This document shows positions 53,501 to 64,000 of a DNA stretch of 64,000 bases, piece after piece. This DNA comes from Trogon surrucura (Eukaryota > Chordata > Aves > Trogoniformes > Trogonidae). The stretch lies in the NCBI GenBank assembly GCA_020746105.1, contig CM036632.1, positions 4,526,001-4,590,000 of the forward strand, given 5' to 3'. The notes beneath the pieces were generated by a model that was given only the letters and a program-made list of their open reading frames with translations, was not told the origin of the DNA and did not search any database. The translations under genes and the position numbers were made by a program. Position 1 is the first letter of the stretch. Every line of letters begins with the position of its first letter.

Positions 53501-56500
53501 TTATAACTTCTTAAATCACATCAGCCTATTGAAAGTGAACGTATGCCTAAATCCTAAGTGACCTTGTTACAGTATGGACTAGTCGGTGTTTGCTATCTTC
53601 TGTCTAATGAGAATCTGGGCAGGACACCAAAGCATCTGTCTTCCTTTGAGAAGTCATGTTTACCTGGAAAAATTACTCCAAAGAATGGGCAGATTTAAAC
53701 TCCAGTGTACCAAATATTCCGTAAAAGCAACAAATAAGAACCCTGCTATTTTAAAACGTAATAATTATTCTGGCCAGCTGTCCCTTCTGTATACAAATCC
53801 TGAATTTTGGAGGACTGGGAATAACAAAGGGGAGATTTCCTCTGACACTTCAGTTGACTGAACGTTAATCCGTTCCTTCAGTCAGTTTTGCTCCTGCTGA
53901 TTATATTATTGGTAACTAGAAGTAACTAATGTACTTACTTCTATAATATACTGACCTTTTCGTTGATACAGTTTCGTGTACAGAACATATTTTTCCATTC
54001 TCTGACATCATTACTAACGACCTGCTCTGTTACCCGTCAGTAAACTAGAGCAACCCTAGGAATGCTATTTTTCTTCTATTAATCTGATTAATAAAGGGTT
54101 CTACATGGGAACCTGCTAAGCTCCCTCAACTTCTAGACAGCTGAAAACATTCAATAGCTTGTAGGAGTGGCCTACACTGAATAGCCACCAGATAAAGATT
54201 TGAAAGCACTTTATAATCGCTATAAATCAGGAAGCATCAACCTTAAAACTGGGCTGAAACTGAAGTAGCTGGAACAAAACCCACAATGTTTTTACAAGAT
54301 GGAGTAGCATGTAAAGGAAGATGCTGAAAAACACAGCCTCATCAACTACCACTCTACTGAAAAGACCTAGAGAAAAAATACTTTTATAATTTTTTCCTTA
54401 TTCTGAATGACAAGGAGCTTGTGATGAAAAATATACCATCTTTCTCATGGGTTATGAGTGCCAGTGCAGGAAAACTAACACAAAACATCTGCTTTAATTA
54501 CTACATCTGATTGTGGTTAAATTAACCAATTTTAAAAGCTTAACAAAAAGTCTGGAAGTTTCTGTGTCTTTTCCACATTACCCAAAGTACTCAAGTCCTA
54601 CTTCAAGCTTATCAGTAATATGTACTGAAAAATATCTGTACTGAAGCACTCCAGAAGTGGCAATTTATATCTTTCTGGCCACAACGTGGAAAGTGTTAAC
54701 TGCTGTCAAGACACACCACTTGCCACTGTAAGCTGGTGATACTAAGCATGAATAAGACAAGGACTAAAGGCATAAAAGAATAACTGACATACTTTACGGT
54801 TGTGTTTTTGGAGTCCTGTTTAATGCAAGTTATATTCTGAATTAGCTTTCTCTTATGTTAAAAAGCACCTCACTTGTGAATAGTCCTCAAGACACCATAG
54901 AATCTACTCAAGGTTACTCCAGCCCCATGCCATAATCAGTTATTCTCCCTTTAGATGTTACTAGAACTCAAGAATTGTCATGTGACAGAGGTTAGCAACA
55001 CAATACCTCATCCACACACATCATCACTCTCCACACCTGGGCTCTCTCCTTAACCTGCCTGCAACCCTCCCAGCCTACTCCTCCTCCTAAGCATAGTTAA
55101 CCAATACTTAGAAAAACTTCTAGTACTGGCATTTTATCTCCACAATCTTTTATTTAGATCAGCTAAAGACACAGTGTTCGAGTGATATTTATACTCTTGT
55201 GATTTCTACTATCTTATTGCAGGAGATGACAGGTCGACTGCAAAATGTGGAATTTACCTACGTAGAGCCCTTTGTGAAGATGCACAGGAAGGTGAATCTC
55301 AGTTACCAAGTAAATTAAAACATTCTGCATTTGAGCACAATAGAAGCGTGACTGAACATGTCAGAATACACAAAGGAAAAAGCAAACCTGTCATCATGAC
55401 AACTGTAAGCTTCAAAGGCACTTCATTTTGTCACATTAACCATCAGCAAATGAATATGAGGGAAGAAATTCTCCCAAGTACTTCGAGGAGCTGATACAAT
55501 TTAGACTAAGCAGACTGCGCCAAACTGACCCCTACAATTACAGAATACGGTCGCCTTCATTTCACTTATGGCTCATGCGCATCCTGTAACACCTGGTAAA
55601 ATCATTTACACGTTGGCCTGTTTCAGAATTCAATACATTTGACTGCGTAAAGGAGAGCATACCAAGCAGCACTCATAGACATACCCATGACAAAATCAGA
55701 AACAACTTGTTAGTTTGGAACAGTCTTTCAGCAATGCCAATACAGCTACCAATAGTTTTTTCATTTTTATTGCTATACTCATTATTTCTATATAATTTCA
55801 TCAGTATATGGTGCTGGGTTTTTAACTGCTGGTTGTAACTCCCCAGTATTAATCTTTCTGAAATAATACGAGGTTACTCCGTTTATTACAAACCATCTTC
55901 AGTTATACAGCTCTCCAAAAAGTCATTTCACGTGTCACTATATTTACACTGTCACCCTGAGCCTTCCATGTTTACAACTCCAGTTTCAATGGGATAGTTC
56001 ACAAATCTCTCAGTATATAGACAGATGATCAGAAATGACAAATTACTGCAGCTTAGAGAGTCTCCACTAGTTACCTGAGCCATGACAGCTGACTGTGTAT
56101 ATCCTCCTAATCGGCTTGATTTACCAAGCGAAATATGTAAACTTATCTATCTTCGGGTTAGCCATTGGAGGCTTATAATTACGTATAACATAACTGAAGC
56201 TAATAATAATTTAGTAACATAATTTAAGCCAATGCATTTTAGGGGGTAGCTGGAGTGAGTACAGAACAAATGCAAAATTAAAAAAAATTTCACAACAACT
56301 TTAGTTTCTATTTTAGGTTTCTCACAAACACGGTCCTTCTCATACAACTCTGCTTTTGTTCTTCCTCTAGAAGGTAAGTCTGTTTGCAGTTTAGGACTCA
56401 GACTAGCTGGCAAAATACTGAAATGAAAGCTTTTCAACAGATTTCTCCAAAGTCAGAGCGCACTGTATGAGAAGTGCTGCTGGTTGAGGGCAAACCGAAG

Positions 56501-56618
56501 AGCAGAACACTGGGCACTGACTGTTCAGGACCCGGTAACAGATGAATGTTGAATTAGGTCACAGAACGGGCTTTTTCACAAGAAAAAGCCACTGGAAGAC
56601 TGGCAGCCCTTGATAAAG
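50513..56618 (-). other. SDK1 intron, 50.5-56.6 kb
   Basis: Intron sequence with a short CA-type microsatellite near 51184-51200. No exon, RNA gene or dispersed repeat was recognised. Open frames are all under 100 codons and unremarkable. Confidence 0.65.
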
Positions 56619-57179
56619 TCACGGTGTTAATCTGCCTGCAATGTGAAATGAGGTTAGGCAAACAGCTCTGGAGAGAAGGTTTTCTGAGGTCTGCTCTGTA
56701 CAAGCTATCTCGAGCAATTCCTGAACTCCAGTTTTGAGAGGCTTTTGTGTCCGTCTTGTCAGTGAGCTAACAAGATCAGCCCTAAACTCAATGACACGAC
56801 TAGTGAAGAGAAGTTTCAGGAAAGGTAGAGTCTGCTTTTTGGTTTTTGTTGAAAGATAGAGTCCGCTTACATTCTGAAGACCAAGCTGGTAACCGCTGCA
56901 CAAAGCCCCCAGCTGCTTCTCTGCTGTCGGCCAACTCAAGGCAAACTTTGAAGGACTCAGCTCCACGGATAAAAGCATTTGTGGGGAAAACGGGGTGACT
57001 GACAGGAAAGCTGGAACATTACTACTCGGGCATTGCAACGATTTTATAAAGATACTCTCTCCTTCTTTTGACTCAGCTGAGCAAAAATGCAGCTTAGGAA
57101 AGCAAAAAATAAATACAAAGAACTGCAGCAAAACTAAAATACGCCAGGGAAGTCCCTGCAGAGCAAGAGCCTTTGCCAT
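56619..57179 (-). other. Unassigned 186-codon open frame with signal-like N-terminus
   Basis: A minus-strand frame begins at an ATG in good context (G at -3, G at +4) and runs 186 codons to a stop. The same frame is open for eight more codons upstream to a TTG, which is not a normal eukaryotic start. The N-terminus has a basic residue pair region followed by WRILVLLQFFVFIFCF, then a small-residue segment (CSAES), resembling a secretion signal. The remainder has no repeat, motif or cysteine pattern that I recognise. No promoter, polyadenylation signal or splice context was identified. A frame this long can occur by chance in 64 kb of this composition, so I do not call it a gene. Confidence 0.2.
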
Positions 57180-57264
57180 TTCTTTCGAGACGATTACTGC
57201 CAACAGGACCTAATACACAGGAAGATCTTCTGAAAGGAAGGTAAATTTATAGATCATGGTTAAA

Positions 57265-57420
57265 ATATGGGCAGGGGAAGATGAACTGAAGCAATGGTAG
57301 ATTGGAAGATGAAGTGAAAATATGGGGAAGATAAAGGAAAACTAAAAAAAGGAAAATGGAGATATGTAAGAATCAATAAGGAAGTAATAAAGATTTATTT
57401 AAAAAGGCTGAAAAAAAGGT
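57265..57420. repeat. Purine-rich low-complexity stretch
   Basis: The plus strand is strongly purine-biased, with loosely repeated GGAAGATGAA-like words (for example GGGGAAGATGAACTGAAG, TTGGAAGATGAAGTGAAA and TGGGGAAGATAAAGG). This looks like a decayed low-complexity repeat rather than a gene. Confidence 0.55.
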
Positions 57421-60400
57421 GGAGACTATTAAAACACACCAGCACTAGAAATTAATGCTAGTATTTCTTGTTGCACTTTGCGGTATTTCCAAATTTCTTT
57501 AAGTCTTTCTAGCACATCATCTTTCATTCTAATTCTGGGCTTTTCTCCTTAAATACCAATGGAGCCTTGCAAATAGGTTTTCATCTGTTTAACTGGATGA
57601 GAAATACATCTTCGATCTCTCTTAAGAGGTTGAGCACTTTCAGTTCTTTATTCCTTTGGTCCTGTGACACTCTCCTTCAAGGACTTTTCCGTATTAGAAG
57701 AAACTGAATGACAATTAATCTAGCGCACTTATCGCATTTGCACTGGCTAGATACTCTCCAGATAGCTGAATAGGAATAATTTTGCTTTCAGTGAAGGCAA
57801 ACCCACCATTTTGGTGCAACAGGAAGAATGTTTTTTTAATAAGTGAAAATTCTTCCCAAGAAATTATGAAAAAAAAAGGTGAAAAATTGGTTGAGATTGC
57901 AAATCACTACAGAATTTTACTGGAAGTTCTGGTTTTGTCTCAGCAGTATAATCTTGTGTGATAATTTGAGCATGACTCTGACTACAGTACAAACACTTAA
58001 AATGATTAAAGTATTTAGATGAAAAGCCTCTCTAATTTAACAGACATTTTTGACACAAAGAGAAGTTGCAGAAATCTTCTGCACCCAGTATTTAAGGGAA
58101 AAAAAATGTGATTATATCTCAGAACTTTCATTTCCTGGCGACCGGATTGTTTAACTCGGAATCTTTTCAATGGCTATTTGGATAAATTAAAGCCAAATTT
58201 TATGCTACAGTTCTAAAAATAGAACTTACAGCTTCTGCTGCTTCAAAACAACAATGTGATTTACTAACTGCGTTCCCTGTTTAGCGATTCTGATTATACA
58301 TTAGATCTGTACACAGAAACAAACAGCAGTCAGATAAAATCAATGCAGCAACAAGATTCCCTTTCAAATGAAAAGCATCTCAACTCTCTTTTGCCATGCA
58401 AACAATCATCGAGTGGTACTTTTTCTCGATGTCTATTTATGATGCAAGCCAAAAGGAAAAAAATCAATGCCCTTCAACACAGGGAGCATCAGTGTCTCTC
58501 TGTAAGCACAGTAAGCGACCGGTTCTTGTTCCTTATCACAGCCATGCCGCTCTTGTAAAGCTTGAAAAACACCTTCCCAGGAATGTCAGTCAGAAGAGGA
58601 AACCTCTTTAATGATCCTTCACTGGGTAAGAGGTTATAAAGCTTTTAAAAAACAGTTCTTACGTTCTACTCCCAGATTCAGAAAATCTCCCAGGATATTG
58701 ATCGGTTTGTTTTGTCAGAAAGCAAAAAGTAAGAAGTATATAAATACAAAAAAAAACCCTGATACCACCAAAATTCACTAGAAATATTGCATCTATTTTT
58801 CATATCTGTAATTTTTTTGAGGTTGATCATACAATCAATCCTCATTTATTACAAATGAATAATTTCACCTAGACGAATTGAAAGGACTCAGATGATGTTC
58901 GAGATTTTGAGAAGGGCAGAAAAAAAAGTTGTTCAGGATATTTCATTCTAAACAAATTTGGCCAAAAAAATCTTGCATTTGGGGCTTAACAGAAGCCACA
59001 GAATGAACACATTTGCCACTGTAATTATGCTCTGTTGTACATCTTGCTGATCTTGACTACATTTGTAAATGAATGGTGTAAACTAATCCATTTATCTCTA
59101 AAGTCATTAACTACTTAAGACTGTTCAGAAAGCTACTGAGGGTGTTGCCAAGATTAAAAATAGAACAATTGCATATAATTTTCTGCATCGGTATAGAGTG
59201 CAAAAACACTGAATGGAGGGTTAATTTGCACTAGTAGAGAAAGGCAAATAAGAGATGACACTTGGGCTATGAGACCATCTTCAGGCTGTCGAAAAAAAAC
59301 AGAATATATTTTCTCATAGCCCTAAGAAGAGCTTACAGCTGAAATGTCTTCTCTAATCTTATTGTTTATTTATAATCTGCATTTATTATCCTCTTTGCTT
59401 TTATTTTGCAGCTAACATCTCCCTGCAGGACCCTATTTGTCTCCAGATGTTGATCAGTATATATATTTTTTTGCTAAACGTCTTTCAAATCTAAAGACTT
59501 TTTCATACTGGGATTTGCTAATCATAACCTTTTATTTCTTCTCCTCCTCCTCGCAGGAACAAGAAATGATGACACTCGCTGGAGTTAGATGTCATGCAAG
59601 CACGTGTTACGGATTTTTTTTGTATGAGATTTTGCAAATGTACTTTATTGTAGCATTCTGGTTGGCAAGTAAAATGGAAAATATATAGTTCATTCCACTC
59701 CCTTTCTTAGTACATTCGAAAGCAGACTCAATTTAATGTTTTATGAAATTGGATTTCGACTGCTGTAATTTCAGATACTTAATTGCAATTAGAAGCTCTG
59801 TTTTTAAAGAAATTGTAAGTAGAGTCATACGGTTCAAAATGTTTCCTCCTGAAGAAAACAGTAAATATAACATTGCCCAGAAATGTTTACCTAACAATAT
59901 CTTAGATGTCTCTGCTATTTACCATACACAATAATCATCAGGCCTGCAAGTATAAAACATATTCAATTAATCCCTCATGAGAAAAGTGGCATTTTGTTTG
60001 GTTTTGCGTTGCCATCTACCCTTCCGTGACTGAGGAAGGAGGTTTCAACAGTCCTATAGCTGACATCCAAATAATCCAGGAAACTGCTGGAGTTTGGAAC
60101 CTCTTCAACACAGAGGAAGAGGCCGATGAGCTGTGCTGTAACCCAAGAAAATATCCCACACTACACACGGCTGCTCAGTGCCTTTTTTGATGACTCACGA
60201 GTTATTGCTATGGATTGATGCACAGCTAATCCCCCTCCCGAGTCAAGTGTCTTTATAACACATTAAACCTTAATCAGCTCAACGCAGTGATGACAGGGCA
60301 GATTGCGAAAATGCTTCAGCTGGTGTACAGTTCAAGAAATTTCTTCCACTTGTATTAGTTAAAGGCTTAGAATTTTTGCCAATGCAGTAAATTCAGTCAG

Positions 60401-60929
60401 AGATTTAAAGGCATTTCTGTATCAGCAAAAGCCACGTATAAGTAGTTACATCTGTAACATCTGTATAGGGATGGATGAAGCCTAGCCCTGAAAAAAAAAG
60501 TTGGTTTTTAGTGATGAAAGAATCATCAGGATACAGATAAGAACATTCCTACACTACTAATGCACAGCTGTACCTGTTAGGAGATGCTGTCAGCATAAGA
60601 CCCAGGAAACCTTTTCTAACTTAGCCCTGTGTGAAACAGCCTAGAAGAAAAGATGAAAGAAATAAGAGAAACATATAGTGCCCTCTTCCTCAATGAAGTT
60701 TAGAGATAATACAAAAAATTTTTACCTTTTTTTTTTTTTCTTGCAGAACTCCTGGACTCAAACACTCTTCCTCTAGCAGAGAAAGTGCTACCTCTTGATC
60801 ATTAAATTGCTGGCCAAGTTTGGGGTTTTTTTTTCCTTTTCTGAGGAAGCCTCCATTTTTCATCTAAACGTTACATAGTATTTATCTTTTCCTAACATCT
60901 CCAGATGTTTGCTTTAGTCCTTTAGCATT
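57421..60929 (-). other. SDK1 intron, 57.4-60.9 kb
   Basis: Intron sequence with a T13 run (60727-60739). A motif-dense patch at 60185-60300 is described under findings. No exon or RNA gene was recognised. Confidence 0.65.
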
Positions 60930-61080
60930 CCATCAAATTTAGTACAATCTGTGAATGTTACCACAGTGTTACTGTGTTTAGCCTCTTTCCCAGGCAATTT
61001 CTACAGATGTTAAATAGGAAAGATATTTTCACAGATCTGTGTTGTCATACCAAAATAGTTCACTCTTCATATTAAATTTT
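60930..61080 (-). mobile_element. Probable decayed CR1 LINE fragment
   Basis: Plus-strand words CATCAAATTTAGTACAATCTG and ACAGATGTTAAATAGGAAAGATATTTTCACAGATC follow the reverse complement of CR1 coding sequence. In the consensus these read ATCAAATTTAGTATCATCTGC and AAGATGTTAAACAGGACTGG...CAGATCC. Spacing and order fit, but divergence is high, so this is the least certain of the three CR1 calls. The fragment may extend to both sides. Confidence 0.5.
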
Positions 61081-64000
61081 TCTCCAATTTTTACTAAGTT
61101 CAATTTTTTTTAAAAAAAACCCACGACCTGAATACACTACCCTTCTGTTTTGTAAGTGTACAAAGAACATCCAGTCTTTTTGTTTGTTTTTTAATATTCT
61201 TTATGCAATCTGTGCTGAAGAAATCACATTTACAATTACATCAAATTGTATCATAGTTTTAGTAATATTTAACTTTTTTAAAATGGTGAATTTATGGAAG
61301 CACACAATACCAGCAGGTTCAAAAGAGACAAATTCATAGAAAACGAGTCTGTAATCAGATACTAAAAGAACAGGAATGAACCCTCCAGCATCCCTAATCC
61401 AAAAATTCTGGATGCTGCAGGAAAACAAGGGAAAACAGCTGCACGCTCTCCCTAAAGAGAACCTCATTTTGCTAGAGGCAAGACAGAATACTGGGTTTGA
61501 TGGACTATTACTTTGAGACAATAGGGCATTTCTTACGTACTAACGGAAAACCTATCTTTTCTAAAAGCCAATTAGACACCATAAAAGACAGGTATTATCA
61601 AGTTAGGACAATCTGTAAATGGAGATTCAAAGTTAGCAGCAGTAAGAGGAATATAACTCATGTTAATTGAATGCTAATTATATGTGCAATTATTTTGGAT
61701 TATCCTGAGCAGGAAGACAGTGTGTTAGAAGTCGGTGTTCAATGGAAGTCCAGCATTTGAAAATCTGAAGAAAGTCAAATGATTGGATTCCCTTATATCA
61801 TTTTACATACTTTTTTCTTTAATTTTTCATGCTGCATCATTTAAGATTACCTACCAAGCTTTCCTCCCATAGTCTGTATTTCAAGGACAATCAGAACGGA
61901 CATACTTGGTAGAGCTGCAATGCAGAAAACACAAATTATGTGGGAAATTCCCGAGGCATACGAGGAGCTGGGATATAAGTCACCCTGTTTCAGGTACCAC
62001 TTTACAGAACAACCTGAAATGCATCCTGAAGTTCCCAACTCATCATTCAGAAAAGTGCAGCGAGATCCGTAAAAAGGGTCAAAATTCCGTGATATCTATG
62101 GTTGTGCACACACAGCTTCATCAAGGGCCACATCAAAACGCAGAGCACTAGAAGCCTTAGAACAGAGCTTGGATCCTGGAGTAGCAGAGTAACACAATTT
62201 GAATTCCATTATATCAATCTAAGCTAGCAAATCTCTGAAAATCACCTAATAATGGTAAAGTACTGACTTTCATAGTAAATAATGAAACCCTACAAGTGAG
62301 GGAAAAAAAAAAAGGGGAAAGAAAGGCAAAAACAGTGAAGGCAGAAAGGAAAAAAAATACATTTGGCATTAGGAAATTCTTATTTCTACTGTTCATGGCT
62401 TTGCTTTTCTAATCTGTATCATTTCACATAAAGGACAATATTTTCTCACCTTTGTCTTAGTTAAATTTGTATGCTTGACAATTTGAATGGAATTTCACCT
62501 GAGGAAATACTATCCTTTAAACATTTTATGGCTCTTTATGCTAATTCCTTTCTTAATTTAAAATCAAAAAATACCAGGTCAATCTGTAACAGATACCCTG
62601 GAATTAATGCTGCATATGCAAATTTAGCAACTTTTTAATAAGTTTCATTGATCTTTGTGTCTGTGGAAAAAGGAAAATATGTAAAAGCTTTATTTAAAAA
62701 AACCCAAACCTTAAATCACAGAATATGGCATTATCATAGCAGAAAAAAAAAATTACTGAAGTGTTTAATGCTACAGAGGAGGCCAGGGAACGTGAACAAG
62801 AAATAGATGTTTCAGAGAGGTATTAATGCTAAATATCTCAGACAACATTTTCAAACAGTTGCTTCTTCAATTCTGCTTCACCAGTAAAGCAATGGTAGAA
62901 GCAACGAACCCAGGTACTACAGTTTCAGGAATCATGCTGTCTTAATTGGTCAGAGAAAAACATACACAATAAGCAGCTAAAAATTAATGTGGTTACCATC
63001 ATCATTTTAGAGCTGTACCAAGGGAGACTTAAGGGGAGGCAGTTGACCTGACAGATCCCTGCTCCGGCAGAAAAAGAAGCCCTCAGTGATAGCAACCCGT
63101 GCTCTGCTCCCAATACCAGCTGTTCGTGTAAGCGTCGACAGCAGGGTCAGTGAAAGAGGAGAGAAAAATTACTCTAGTCTTTCCACATTATTTCCAAAGT
63201 CTATCTTATTAGCTGAATCTGCATACACAGAAACAAAGCTCAGGCAGAACCAAGTCAGTAAATGACACTCTAAAGAATTAAAGTAGGGTGAATTTACCAT
63301 TTTTTTGTTGCTACAGTGCCAACTGAGCCGTTCAGCTACTGAGCCCAGGAATAATGTCCTCTAATGAGATTGCCATTCGAGTCATTCTTTTTGGTTTTTC
63401 TAAGGACTGGAATTATACTGGCAGTCATATAAGCCTTTAGATTTTACCAGGCTCTGAAAGATTCATTAAAAACTAACATTTGCGGATACAAACCGATCAG
63501 TTGGGTCCTTTAGCACATCTAGAATAAATTACCAGGTAAGGCTCCTATCTAATCCACATTATTGTGTAGGTTCTACCTATCCATCTACCTAATTCCATAG
63601 CATTTGTTCTAAATAGAGAGTGCTTATCCTAAATTAGTATTTTGAGTTTGCATTTAACAATAGATCCATACCTGATTGAGTTTAAATTTGCTCCTGCTAC
63701 ATTTTAAAGTTTTTTGCATCCTCTAATACCTTGCAATGGAGCCAGCTATTAGTTAAGTCTGAGATTTCTCCTTCATCAGAGCCACTGGTTCGCAACTCAC
63801 ACAGAGGAAACATCTTTTCATGCCATGCACTGGCACACCGGTGAAGACTGTAACAGCTTGTGATTCTCGGTCCATTTTTATTGAACAGTTGAAACACAGC
63901 AAAGTAGGTCAGCATCATCCCCCCATAAGGTTTATCTGCAAGTTCCCCAAGTGAAAGCTCAAACACTAGATCAAAGCCAGACCTAGACTGACACGCTCGC
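61081..64000 (-). other. SDK1 intron at the right edge of the window
   Basis: Intron sequence with short A or T runs near 61108 and 62306. A minus-strand frame of 89 codons (63697-63966) has no resemblance to the upstream SDK1 exon or any known family. No exon was recognised before the window ends. Confidence 0.65.

Overview
The window looks like vertebrate nuclear DNA, most likely from a bird or another sauropsid. It is AT-rich, lacks bacterial gene structure, and is almost entirely intron. The only dispersed repeats I can recognise are a few decayed fragments: three CR1-type LINE pieces and one MIR-like SINE. CR1 is the dominant LINE of birds and other sauropsids. The low repeat load over 64 kb fits a bird better than a mammal.

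Only one coding segment can be supported: a 134-base internal exon on the minus strand at 14739-14872. It has a consensus acceptor, a GTGAGT donor and an open frame of 44 codons plus one base at each end. The peptide matches the end of the second immunoglobulin domain of the Sidekick family. It agrees with Sidekick-1 (SDK1) better than with SDK2 as I remember those proteins. The gene therefore runs right to left. Positions 14873-64000 belong to the intron upstream of this exon (at least 49 kb inside the window), and 1-14738 to the intron downstream (at least 14.7 kb). I looked for the neighbouring SDK1 exons and did not find them. Very long introns are a known property of SDK1.

The introns are mostly featureless. 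The exceptions are: a CpG- and TAAT-rich block at about 3390-4110; the CR1 pieces (about 19780-20100, 49400-49815 and 60930-61080); a MIR-like SINE (about 22662-22880); an AT-rich degenerate minisatellite (28452-28597); a CTCF-like site (45072-45087); a region with a consensus RFX X-box (46440-46800); an isolated island of roughly 74% GC (about 50305-50512); and many A or T homopolymer runs. Most open frames are short and look like chance. The longest has a TTG first codon and contains an ATG-started frame of 186 codons at 56619-57179. It begins with a signal-peptide-like segment but resembles no family I know.

No tRNA, rRNA, CRISPR array, intact transposon, endogenous retrovirus or novel multi-gene system was found. 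The most interesting material is candidate regulatory DNA inside a giant neuronal cell-adhesion gene. Testing it needs cross-species alignment, which I could not run.
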